Part shown: positions 32,980-43,690 of the stretch, piece by piece | Layout of the letters: every line of letters begins with the position of its first letter | Numbering within the stretch: the stretch's first letter is position 1 | Assembly: GCA_037367405.1 (NCBI GenBank) | Contig: JAZKJV010000599.1 | Coordinates: 733,144-797,143 of the forward strand | Source of the DNA: Ottelia alismoides | Taxonomy: Eukaryota; Streptophyta; Magnoliopsida; Alismatales; Hydrocharitaceae | Direction: 5' to 3' | DNA length: 64,000 bases | Notes under the pieces: model-generated | Seen by the model: the letters and a program-made list of their open reading frames with translations, nothing else | The model's database searches: none | Told to the model about the DNA's origin: nothing | Program-made: the position numbers and the translations under genes

Positions 32980-35441
32980 ATTGTGGGAGGAACACGTCTC
33001 ATCATTGCGCTCGCAAGTGCCATCTTCGTGGATTGGACTTTAGCCTGTTGTACCAAACATGGGCATGGGCATTTGAACTGGCATGTGTATCGTTTTCTTG
33101 CTGGATTGCATCCTAGATATCAAGTTGTGTGGTAGCAATTCCTGATGTTCAACACCCTGTCATCCACGAAGACCATGTTTGATCGTCTCCAAGAAATGGA
33201 GACATCTGCTGCACAACCTTCTACTTTACTTCTCGCGGAGAACTCTGCTCAACATAATCTAGGAGATGAGGCTGTCAGAGCTTCCGAGGAGGCCGAGGCT
33301 GTGACTTTGGTCGCGATCGTGGATGTAACCTAGGCTGTGGCCATGGACGAGATACTACTGTTCCTCAGTACCCATAATGCATTCACTATGGTTGCTAACA
33401 TCCATCCGAACGATCTTGGCAAAAGTTTGGCAACCCTTATTATCTATCCAATAGTGCCTATTAGAACGCCTATGATGTTGTAGAAGCGTCTTCTGATCCA
33501 GATTCCAATGGACAAACGATCCAACTCAATGCTGCTGATTACTCCGGTTTGATGCAAATCCTCCATAACCATGAGCTTGCTCTTTCTACAAGTGAGAATA
33601 CCATTGCTACTTTGGCTACCACTTCAGGTACTATTAACAACTCTGCCACTACTATTGCTCCTACTTGGATCATTAACTCTGAAGCCCCTACTCATCTGAA
33701 ATGAGAAGGTAGTTTACTAACATTTTCTAAATGTTTTTCATTAGGAAGTTGATTCGACTCGCCAATGGGGCTTGATCGCCTGTTACTACTGTCAGAACTA
33801 TGTAGTTCTATTCCAAGCTCCGACCGTCTGGAGTTCATTGTGCCCCCGTCTCTCAGCTTATTGTTTGTTTATAAGCTTTATAGTGTACTTAATTGCCATT
33901 TGATATTCGATAAGTTCTATTGCTATTTTCAAGACATTCAGATGAAGCATATTTTTGGTGGGGGGCATTATTATAAGAATGGCCTCTATTATTTTGACAT
34001 ATCTTCGGATTTAACTTTTGTTGCTGCTGCATCTATCTTCGACTATCAATTCCTTTGGCATCTACACCTTGGGCAACGTCTGCCTAGGCTCTATCCATGA
34101 TGTTTCCTAAACTCTCTACTTTGAAGCCTTTTCGGTGCGAGGTGTGTGAGTTCAGAAAACATCATTGAGCTTCATTTCCAGTCCGTGTTGAGTCGCGTCG
34201 TACCACTCGTTTTGGATTAGTCCATTGTGATGTTTGGGGACCCTGTCCGTTCCGAACTTTGAGCACTCATTTATATTTTATTGTTTTTGTGGATGATTAT
34301 AATGGATCATCTTGGGTTTATCTAATAAAGGAATGTTCAGAGATTAATAAGATTGTCAAGAATTTCTTTCATTATGTCAAAAATTCTTTCTCTACATGTG
34401 TACAAATTATTCAAATTGGCAATGATCTTGAATTTACCCAACTTGAGTTGACGTCTTTCTTTGCCTCCTAGTGGGGTGTTCATCAGACATCTTGTCCTTA
34501 TACCTCTCAGCAAACCGAGGTAGTGGAAAGGAAACTCAAGCATCTTCTTGATATTGCTCGGTATTTCTTCACTTAGATGAATGTTCCCAAGTGCTATTGG
34601 GGGATACCATCCTTATCGCCATCCATCTCATAAACAAGGACCGATCTTTTGTCCTAAAGGGGGGGGGGGCACACCTTTCTCTCTACTATACCCCCATGAG
34701 TTTCCTTTTCCACTATTACTTAGGAATTTTGGGTGCATTGCGTTTGTTCATAACGTACATGTTGCTGACAAATTGTTACTTAGGGCCATCAAGTGCATTT
34801 TCTTGGATACTCTTGCACTCAGAAGGGCTATAGGTGATATGATCCTATTGGGCATCAATACTATATTTCATTAGATGCCACTTTCTTTGAGCAAACTAGC
34901 TTCTGTACACAGACTGTTGGTGACATCCCCTTGGATCTACCACATTCATCGATCATTTATAAATGCGAGCACACCATTGCACTTGCTTCTGTACTATTGC
35001 ATGTTCCTTTTTTGTAGGACGATATACCTTCATCAAGTGCTCCCACCACTACTATCCTGGATGTGCATGAGGAGCTTCCTATAGCTCTCCGAAAACCAAA
35101 AAAAGGCAATCTACCTTTCATCCTATGTCACATTTTTTACTTCTACTGATGGTTTATCTAAATGTGACAAGCAATTTGCAAATGCTTTGATGGACACTTC
35201 TATTTCCAAAGATAATCATAGTGCACTGCAGGACGACAAGCCATGGATGAGGGGATGAACGCCTTTACCTCTCGGAACACGTGGGATCTTGTATCATGCC
35301 CCTCGGGAGTTCGTCCTGTGGCATGCAGATGGTTTTTCATGACCAAACAATCACTTGATGGGTCCATTGACATCTCCACTGAGCTTCAGCTTGCAGACGT
35401 ATTCATGAAGGTAGCATCGAAGAAACATCTCTCATGGTTGA
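32980..35441 (+). pseudogene. Copia-J zinc knuckle, protease, integrase and RT stub
   Basis: In order: zinc-knuckle-like CINCGRNTSHHCARKC (about 32975-33022); gag tail TMFDRLQEMETSAAQPS (33170-33220); protease TWIINSEAPTHL (33665-33700) where the catalytic Asp is Asn; pre-integrase CYFQDIQMKHIFGGG (about 33921-33965) and LWHLHLGQRLP; integrase VDDYNGSSWVYLIKE (34290-34335) and AIKCIFLDT (34786-34812); RT start EGMNAFTSRNTWDLVSCPSG (35249-35308) and KQSLDGSID. It then runs straight into STELQLADVFMKV, the end of RNase H. About 1.4 kb of RT/RNase H is therefore deleted. Many stops. Confidence 0.75.
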
Positions 35442-35582
35442 TGTTGGGAGAAAAATAAGAGATGATTATTCCATAAAACCCTAGGCTCTATAATATAGGA
35501 GAGAGGCCTATGGGTAAATTACAAAAGATAGACATTAAGAAATAAACAATGAGAAACAACTACTCAGTATACACGGAATTAT
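35442..35582 (-). repeat. 3' LTR of Copia-L
   Basis: About 141 bp, tgttgggagaaaaataag ...; the inner end is shortened compared with 38618-38765. Confidence 0.82.
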
Positions 35583-38070
35583 CTCCCCCTCAAGATGGAG
35601 TATAGATGTCAATCATGCTCAGCTTGGAAGAGCACTTCTGAAACGGTCCTCTGAGTAGTGCTTTGGTAAAGATATATGCCGTTTGCTCTCCTGTGCTGAC
35701 ATGGAAGGTGGAAATTAAACCTTTCTGAATCATGTCTCTAGTATAATGGCAATCTACTTCAATGTGCTTCGTCCTTTCATGGAATGCATAATTGTTTGTA
35801 ATGAATAGGGCATCCTAATTATCACGTTATAACTTCATGGGCAGAGGTACATTTATATATAAGTCTGTTAGAACTTCTCGAACCCACATCATTTCTGTAC
35901 TGGCTTGTGCCATAGCTCTAAATTCAGACTCTGCACTCGATCTAGCCACCACCGTTTGTTTCTTACTTTTCCAAGAAACAAGAGAACTTCCAACAAATAT
36001 TGCATAGCCAAATGTAGACTTCCTATCCTTAGGACCCCCTGTATAGTCAGCGTCAGCACATGCAGAAACAGAAAGAGTCGCTCTTTTCCTGAATAATAGA
36101 CATGCGCCTAGGGAAGACTTTAGATACTGAAGTATCATGTGTATAGCGTCCATATGTATCTCTCGAGGCTGCTCCATGAACTGACTCACCCGACTCACTG
36201 CAAATGCGATCCGGTCTCGTGATAGTAACATATAGCAGTTTTCCCACCATCTCTCCGAATCTTCTCTTGTCAACCTCTTATGTATCATCATCATATAGTT
36301 TCATACTAGGATCCACAGGCGTCGTAGATGGTCGACAACCAATCATGCCTGTCTGTAACATACTTCCTTTGGGTCATCACAAGAAATGTGCATTCGTAGT
36401 AGTTCTATCCCAAGGAAGTACCTTAGGGTGCCCAAATCCTTCGTAACAAACTGACGACCCATAAATTCTTTTCCCATTTTTTATTCCATGTGCATCATCC
36501 CCTGTAACAAGAATATCATCCACATAAATCATGATGACAACTGTACCTCTAGGTGTCTTCTGCACAAACAGAGAATGATCTGCATTTGATCTCTTGAACC
36601 CGTACTTTCCACCAAGTCCGAGAGCTTTGAAACCAAGCCGTTGGACTTTGCTTAAGCCCATATATTGCTTTATGAAGTCTACAAACATGCTGACACTCCC
36701 CCTCAACAACAAACCCCGGATGCTGCTGCATGTAGACTTCCTCCTGTAGATCTCCATACAAGAATGCATTTTTAACATCTAACTGAAACAAGGGCCAATC
36801 ACTTACCACAACAACAAAAAGAAGGACCCGTAAGGTTGATGGCATGCAACGGGCGAGAATGTTTCGTATAATCCACACCGTAAGTCTGAGTAAATCCGCG
36901 AGCCACTAATCTTGCCTTGTAGTGATCAAGGCTCCAATCTGCATGGTATTTAACAGTAAACACCCACCTGCAACTAACAACATAGACTCCAGGAGGAGCA
37001 TGCACCAAACTCCATGTACCACGTGATCGTAGGCCAACCATCTCTTCTTTCATAGCTAGACGTCAATGGCTATCCTTCAGGGCCTCACGGTAATTCCATG
37101 GAATAGCCACAACAGATAGAGCAACTGCAAATCTCTAGAAATTCCCTATCAGGCGATGAAAGGATACTTGAGACGCAAGGGGGTGAGAGGCACAAGTACG
37201 CTTTTGCATCCGTAATGCAATGGGCACATCAAAATCATCAGTAGCATCAATCAAGAGTGTAGTCTCCTGCAAGGACTCTTGCACAGATATATCTCCAGAC
37301 CCATCATTAGAAATCATGTTATCAGAACAAACCTGAGGCGTGTTGGATGACGTGCGATATCCATGAGCAGAGCCAGATCAACGAGTATAGATTTTTGGTA
37401 GTGTTGGAACAATATGGGACTGGGTAGTAGGTGGTAGTGGTGGTGGTGGTGGTAGTGGTGTAGCGGGCACATGCTAAGGAGAGGACAAAGATGTAGGGGA
37501 GGTGGCATGTACACCTCACCATCAGACTCAGATGCCACCAACTTGTCTCCTGTAGGGGAGAAAAACATGACAGATGACAGACTCAAAATAGGCCACATCA
37601 ACACTAATGTAATATTTCCTGTGCAAAGGATCATAATACCGATACCCCTTCTGGGTCCTGGAGTACCCAACACATATACATTTGACAGCCCTAGGAGAGA
37701 TCTTATCAAGACCTGGAGTTAAATGGTGAATGAATGCAACATAACCAAAGATACACGGAGTAAGTGAGAATAATTCATTGTCAGGAAAAACAATGGAGAA
37801 AGGAGTTTTCTCACCCAAAATAGACGAAGGCATGCGATTCACCAGGTAACATGCCGTAAGGAGAGCATCACCCCAAAACGAATGTGGGGCTCTACTATGA
37901 ATAAGAAGTGTCCGAGTGACATCAAGTAAATGGATGCTTTCGCTCCGCAACTCCATTTTGTTGAGAAGTGTAACGACATGTGGTTCGATGAATAATGCCA
38001 CGAGAAGGAAAGAACTGAGAGTGCGTATACAAAATTCCAAAGCATTATTTGTTCTCACATATTTTTGACA
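35583..38070 (-). pseudogene. Copia-L integrase-RT-RNase H remains
   Basis: Right to left: integrase from RTNNALEFCIRTLSSFL (38058) through SFWGDALLTACYLVNRMPSS and AVKCICVGYSRTQKGYRYYD; a Pro/His-rich linker; RT with GLRSRGTWSLVHAPPG, FQLDVKNAFLYGDLQEEVYM (about 36740-36800) and YVDDILVTGDD (about 36505-36530); RNase H with ACADADYTGGPKDRKSTFGY (35990-36050). Frameshifts break it into at least five frames. Confidence 0.82.
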
Positions 38071-38605
38071 TGATGCCGATGAAGGAAGCCTAGGAATAGT
38101 AGGCCCGTGAAGATAATCATCTACACAGACATGTGGGGTATTGGTTGCAAGTGTAGACTAAGATTGCAACCAACCCTATCAACGAGATGGGAGACTTGCG
38201 TGGGAAACCTGGAGGATCACGTGAAAGCGTGCGTTCTGCACACGCAAGGGCATGCTGGGGCATGCGGGGGACAACGACGAGGGCACGCAGGGGCGTGCTG
38301 TGGCACGCAGGAGCGTGCGCGTAGTGCTGGAAAGGTGCGCGAGGGCCTACAACAGTCGACGCAGATTGCACGACGACTTGGGGTTGTGGGATGGGACTTG
38401 GCGTCACGTGCGAAGTCTTGGGGCTGCGCACAAGAACCTGGTGGGGCGAGGGGAACCACACAGAAGAGCTTGGCGGCGGGGGGCTGTAGGCGGCGCGGGA
38501 GGGGGAACACGCAAGGTTGGTGGCGCAAGGCTGCAGGCGGCGTGTGGGCTCGGAGGTGGGGCTAGGGTTAGGGTTAGGGCACGAGAGCTCCGGTTTAGGA
38601 CTACC
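38071..38605 (-). other. Copia-L 5' leader
   Basis: GC-rich leader between primer site and the truncated integrase. Contains two short gggttag units near 38568-38580, too few to be telomeric. Confidence 0.55.
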
Positions 38606-38617
38606 GCTCTGATACCA
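38606..38617 (-). other. tRNA primer binding site of Copia-L
   Basis: Plus strand gctctgatacca next to the 5' LTR. Confidence 0.88.
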
Positions 38618-38765
38618 TGTTGGGAGAAAAATAAGAGATGATTATTCCATAGAACCCTTGGCTCTCTTATATAAGAGAGAGGCCTATGGGTAAATTACAA
38701 AAGATAGACATTAAGAAATAAACAATGAGAAACAACTACTCAGAATACACGGAAATATCCCTACA
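38618..38765 (-). repeat. 5' LTR of Copia-L
   Basis: 148 bp, ends tatccctaca on the plus strand; followed by gtcga. Confidence 0.87.
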
Positions 38766-38819
38766 GTCGATTTTCAAGTTGGGCATGATATATATATATA
38801 TATGCCTCAACTTGAGGAG
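38766..38819 (+). pseudogene. Copia-J polyprotein end and purine tract
   Basis: Continues the RNase H tail (DFQVGHD then PQLEE) and the purine-rich cttgaggag directly before the 3' LTR. A (TA)n run sits at about 38789-38802. Confidence 0.65.
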
Positions 38820-38953
38820 TGTTAGAGTTTTTATATTTTCTATTTTATTTGAGTCATGTAATCCTTCGGGGACTTATATGTTATTCTCTCATTTTGCTCA
38901 AGAGTTTACTCTATACCCATAGAATAAGACCACAACTCATTCTCTTCTCAACA
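38820..38953 (+). repeat. 3' LTR of Copia-J
   Basis: 134 bp, tgttagagtttttata ... ctcttctcaaca; partner of 16818-16965; followed by aggat. Confidence 0.85.
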
Positions 38954-38958
38954 AGGAT

Positions 38959-39537
38959 ATGATTGCTCCGACTTAGTTCATTTTCATTCCTGATTGCCTA
39001 ATGATAGATAGTGTAGTCATGGCCTCTGAGATGGTTGGTGGCTGGAAGAGCAAAGGTGTGAGGAGTCTACTTTGGAAGGTGGACTTCTCTAAGGCCTACG
39101 ACTGTATTGATTGGAGTTTCCTTTGGTCCGTTCCGACGAAGCGTGACTTTTCCGAGACATGGATTACTTGAATGAAGAGATGCGTCACTACATCTCCCCT
39201 TGCAGTTCTGATTAACGGGCGCCTGGAGGGGGGATTCTTCCAACCTTAGCGGGGAGTTCACCATGGTTGCCCTTTAGCACCAATGTTGTTTGGCCTTGCT
39301 GTGGGTGTCCTTGTCATTATGATCAACTAGGTGGTGCTTCATGGAGGACATCTGGGTATTTGAGGGGGGAGATTTATCCCATTGCTCCAGTATGCGGATG
39401 ATACTATTTTCTTCATTGAGTTAGGATGCGATGAGGTCAGGGCCATGAGTACCATGCTTGACATTTTTGGAGAGTTATCAGGGTTGACAGTGAACAGATC
39501 AAAATCCGTCTTGTTGGTTCTCCCTACGAACACCAGT
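38959..39537 (+). pseudogene. LINE reverse transcriptase, right fragment
   Basis: Continues the L1-type RT cut at 16817: FIPDCLMIDSVVMASEM, LLWKVDFSKAYDCIDWSFLW, RGVHHGCPLAPMLFGLAVG and the active site LLQYADDTIFFIE (about 39386-39425, YADD). Then LSGLTVNRSKSVLL. Several stops and shifts. The text stops being LINE-like near 39537, where SIRE-like LTR sequence begins. Confidence 0.82.
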
Positions 39538-40705
39538 TGATTGGTGCGGGTGGATTGAACATTATGACCTGGATCATTGCAAATAATAAACTCAAACAAC
39601 TACATTGTTACATAGCACTTTCAATAACTAGATAAGCAATTAAACCACACATACACATGTATATAACGTAGAAACCCTCCTGAGTAAAAAACACGATCAT
39701 AGTTTTTTGACTCGGGCTTTCAACATAGCCCACACGAGTTTTCCAGGAACGTGAGTTGCTTACGCAGGCAACCCAACCGTATTACAACAAGTTGTTCCAG
39801 ACAACTTACAAATGTATTACAGTTAATTAGCAAACCTAATAACCTCAATAACAAAGTAAAATATGCAAAGAATAATATGAGGTAAAACTAATATGATCTT
39901 ATAGAACAAGGATCAGGCTTGTAAGATTAATTTTATAGAGCTTTAGAACTGTAGGCATTAAGAACGAAACAGAAAATAAATCCTCGATCTTTCTCTCAGA
40001 GTATAAAGTGGAAAGCAGATAGAGGATGACTTGTTGCTCTTGTTGTGTGTTGTAGAATGAGGTATGGGAACCTGTTTATTGGTCTAGAGTCTCCACATAC
40101 GTTGGTTTTGAAAAACTAGCCATTATGAACAAATCGAGAATGAATTCGTCTTCAAAATTCTTCATGAGATGGGAACATTATCGATCATGATACAAAGTGT
40201 GATTGATCAGAATCATGTGATTGATCAGGTGGATTCTGATGATAGAACGAAATGAAAAGATTATCTATCACAGATCAAAGTTTATCGATTAGAATATAGC
40301 CGTTTTAATTCAGAAAATGATCAATAAAAAAAATCGTCGATCAAGAATGATCGATCATGTGAGAATGATTAATTGATCTGCTTGCCTCTTTGACCTGAAA
40401 GTCAAAGTCAAAAGGATGAAATTCAATATGTATAATACTTGAGGTCTTTTACATTCTAAGATAATTACAGGATGCACGACTCATTAAAAGAAAAGACTTC
40501 ATTATCTTATTCAACTTGAGATCCTTTCTTGAGCTTGAGCTGGAGTTTCTTAGCCTTGAACTCCTTTAAGATTCTTCTTCACTTGAGTTTGAGCTCCTCA
40601 GCTTGAGTTTCTTCCTGGTCCAGTAGCTTTCCTGCTATTGATCTAGCTACAAGCTTTACACAATGGTTTTGTTACCATCAAAATATGCATGCTCATGCAC
40701 TAACA
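39538..40705 (-). repeat. SIRE-like LTR (copy 1)
   Basis: About 1.17 kb ending on the plus strand in gcactaaca, followed by ctccccactt and later ctcccccttttgatgatgac, whose complement is the purine-tract text of SIRE/Maximus-like copia. It shares an internal block (aacgtagaaaccc.cct..gtaaaaa) with the LTR at 48757-50191. The left edge is approximate. Confidence 0.55.
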
Positions 40706-41652
40706 ATCTCCCCACTTATGCATGAAGTAATAATCTCCCCCTTTTGATGATGACAAAATATTTGATATGTTTGGAAAAATGATGTGTGTGAGCTAACAAT
40801 TTTTGTAAGCAAAATCTTTTCTCCCCATTTAGACATAATAAAAAATATCTAAAGTGATACCAAAAGTTGACTAATATTAATAGTTGGTTTTGAAAAACTA
40901 GCCATTATGAACAAATCGAGAATGAATTCGTCTTCAAAATTCTTCATGAGATGGGAACATTATCGATCATGATACAAAGTGTGATTGATCAGAATCATGT
41001 GATTGATCAGGTGGATTCTGATGATCGAACGAAATGAAAAGATTATCTATCACAGATCAAAGTTTATCGATTAGAATATAGCCGTTTTAATTCAGAAAAT
41101 GATCGATAAAAAAAAGAATCGTCGATCAAGAATGATCGATCATGTGAGAATGATTAATTGATCTGCTTGCCTCTTTGACCTGAAAGTCAAAGTCAAAAGG
41201 ATGAAATTCAATATGTATAATACTTGAGGTCTTTTACATTCTAGGATAATTACAGGATGCACGACTCATTAAAAGAAAAGGCTTCATTATCTTCTTCAAC
41301 TTGAGATCCTTTCTTGAGCTTGAGCTGGAGTTTCTTAGCCTTGAACTCCTTTAAGATTCTTCTTCACTTGAGTTTGAGCTTCTCAGCTTGAGTTTCTTCC
41401 TGGTCCAGTAGCTTTCCTGCTATTGATCTAGCTACAAGCTTTACACAATGGTTTTGTTACCATCAAAATATGCATGCTCATGCACTAACAATCTCCCCAC
41501 TTATGCATGAAGTAATGATCTCCCCCTTTTGATGATGACTAAATATTTGATATGTTTGGAAAAATGATGTGTGTGAGCTAACAATTTTTGTAAGCAAAAT
41601 CTTTTCTCCCCATTTAGACATAAGTGATACCAAAAGTTGACTAATATTAATA
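40101..41652. repeat. Tandem duplication of about 0.78 kb
   Basis: Unit 1 40101-40882 and unit 2 40883-41652 run nearly base for base (both start gttggttttgaaaaactagc). Unit 2 lacks about 16 bp (near 41625) and has scattered substitutions. Each unit contains the end of the SIRE-like LTR plus its purine-tract region. Confidence 0.9.
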
Positions 41653-42055
41653 GTTGGATAAAGAGATGAGTAAACAATCTCTCTCATTTTTATTTAAAAA
41701 CATTTTTTAAATCTGAGATCCCCTTAATCTTTGTTCAAAGGCCCTGCTTTTAAAATAAGAGTCGAAGACTCATCGTCAATGCTTGATATGCATGATCAAC
41801 TAAAGAAAAATGATAAGGAGTCACCTAGAGTCTTTGGTAGCAGATTTCTTCACTCTTGGTAGCTTCTCCATGGCGCTGGTATCCATCCATGGTTCTGAAA
41901 GTTGTTTGACTTTGGTGGGTCCACATTTGATGTTGATGTGACCTCCTCCATCTCCTTTTCCCTTGGCCTTCGATACTTGATTTTTTTGATCAGTACCGTT
42001 TCTTTCTCTATTTGTTTGGCTTTGATTTTTTCATAGCAAACGCTATCTTCAAGAA
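41653..42055 (-). other. SIRE-like 3' untranslated region
   Basis: AT-rich sequence following the purine tract on the minus strand. A 70-codon minus-strand frame (41850-42062) with many Lys/Glu is not recognised. No other feature. Confidence 0.35.
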
Positions 42056-42059
42056 GAAG

Positions 42060-43397
42060 CATTTAATTACTTATAAGAGTAGCCCTATTAGAACACAAAT
42101 AAATTACTTTACCTTGAGGAGAAGAGATCGGTGGTGTTGCAAAGACGACAAAGTAACTACAGGAGAGAGTTTGACAACCCCTCATCGCTTGATAACATGG
42201 ATGCACAAATAAAAGGCCCAGTAAAGAAAAGGAGGGTTTCCAAGATCACTAGAACTAGATGGTGGAATCTTCAATTGAAGCAATCAAGCTTTAAGGAGAA
42301 GACTTTAGAATATTTATCTTGGGACTGTAATGGAAGTGCAAACGAGATGTGGGAGACGATAACATCTTATATCCGAAGAGTAGCCAAAGAAATGCTAGGC
42401 GAGTCAAAGGGAGGGAACTCCAGGCTAAAATGAGGCTTGGTGGTGGAGTGGAGGGGTGCAAGAGAAGCTCAAAATTAAAAGAGCATGCTTCAAATCTATG
42501 TCTAAGGATAGAATAAAGGAACTTGTCACAAACTACAAAATTATAAAGAAGGTAGCAAAGAAGGCTGTGAGCGAGGCTAAGTCAAAAGCTTATGAGGTTT
42601 TGTACAAAAATCTCGAGTCTAAAGAGGACCAAAAGGATATATTCAGGTTGGCCAAAGCGAGAGAAAGAAAGACTAGAGACATTTCTCAAGTGAGATGCAT
42701 TAAGGATGAGGAATGCCACATGCTTGATATTTAGAAGGATATAGAGACTAAATGGAAGCAATATTTCTACAAACTTTTCTTTGGAGAAGGAAACAGAGAG
42801 GTTACTTTGGGAGATCTAGCTAGTATTGAAAGTTATTTGAATCGTGCAAGATATAGACGAATACAAAGGAAGGAAGTAGAGGAAGCTTCGAAGGTTATGA
42901 GACATAGGAAAGGTGTAGGACCTGATGACATTCTTATAGAAGTATGAAGAGTTTTAGTGAGCGTAATTTGACTTGACTTAGAAATTTATTCAATGTTGTT
43001 TGGCGAATTAAGAAAATCCCTGAAGATTGGAGTAGAAGCATCGTGGTGCCTTTTTATAAAAATAAAGGAGACATTCAAAATTGTTCAAATTACGGAGGTA
43101 TCAAGCTGATGAGCTACACTATGAAAATTTGGGAACGAGTGATCGAAAGAAGATTGGTGGCAAGTTTCCAAAGTAAAAGAAAACCTATTCGGATTCATGT
43201 TAGGTCCCTCAACTATTGAAGCCATCTACTTGCCGAGGAGAATTATGAAGATTTATAGAGCTAAAAGGAAGGGCCTCCATATGATTTTTATTGATTTGAA
43301 GAAGGCTTATGACTTTGTCCTACGTGAGATATATTTGAGAGTTTTGGAGAAAAGACAAATACCTGTCCTATACATTAACTTCATAAAGGACATGTAT
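42060..43397 (+). pseudogene. RTE-type LINE, endonuclease end and RT (5'- and 3'-truncated)
   Basis: Plus strand: TYKSSPIRTQINYFTLRRRD with GESLTTPHRL (end of the endonuclease), then RTRWWNLQ..., MWETITSYIRRVAKEMLGES, AKKAVSEAKSKAYEVLYKNL, DIFRLAKARERKTRDISQVR, WKQYFYKLFFGEG, SNYGGIKLMSYTMKIWERVI and FIDLKKAYDFV (first RT Asp). This set matches plant RTE elements. The YxDD motif would lie beyond 43397, where Z-C begins. Multiple frames and stops. Confidence 0.82.
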
Positions 43398-43690
43398 TGT
43401 TAGAAAACTTGAATGCGGAAGCGTATCCGAAATAATGGATAAAGAACAATGAAGAACACGAGATTTTATGTGGAATCCTACTCCTTAAGGAGCGGAATGA
43501 AACCACGAGTAAAGGGCCATATGTGTCTATTTACTTTCTCGCTGAATACAGAGGATGTGGGGCTTCTTATATAGCCTTCACAGAGTCTTTGCATCCCACA
43601 ACTAGTAGATGTGAGACTAAACAATTGAATGTGGTAAATGGATCCTAGACCCATCTACCACATAGAACACATACTCAACATACTACAATA
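43398..43690 (-). repeat. 3' LTR of Z-C
   Basis: About 293 bp. Shares aatgcggaagcg, cggaatgaaaccacgag, ggggcttcttatatagcc and the gtaaatggatcct block with the Z-B LTR in reverse. The inner edge is approximate. Confidence 0.75.

Larger units (their letters stand above)
35442..38765 (-). mobile_element. Copia-L, minus-strand copia element with 5' deletion
   Basis: 3324 bp, LTRs 35442-35582 and 38618-38765, primer site complement at 38606-38617, flanks gttga and gtcga (one mismatch). It interrupts the end of Copia-J RNase H (KKHLSWLM | then DFQVGHD). The left LTR has lost a few bases at the purine-tract junction. Gag, protease and the first half of integrase are missing, so the element is non-autonomous. 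Confidence 0.85.
16818..38953 (+). mobile_element. Copia-J, plus-strand copia element with nested insertions
   Basis: Related LTRs at 16818-16965 and 38820-38953, a primer site at 16966, and a 5-bp duplication aggat (16813-16817 and 38954-38958). The LINE protein frame rejoins across it. Own sequence is left at 16966-17292, parts of 22863-24788, 30225-30339, 32976-35441 and 38766-38819: gag (UBN2 part, zinc knuckle), protease, integrase and a stub of RT joined to the RNase H tail. Inserted pieces are element X with Copia-K, a SINE, hAT-H, the PRA1/Ty3 patch and Copia-L. It is inactive because RT and RNase H are mostly deleted and there are many stops. Confidence 0.8.

Noticed and set aside
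38560..38585. gggttagggttaggg as telomeric repeat
   Set aside because: Only two to three units inside the leader of Copia-L, without a longer array; common in plant LTR leaders.
39538..40705. Solo status and exact ends of the SIRE-like LTR
   Set aside because: The left edge has no matching duplication and the right side is tandemly duplicated, so exact ends cannot be claimed.
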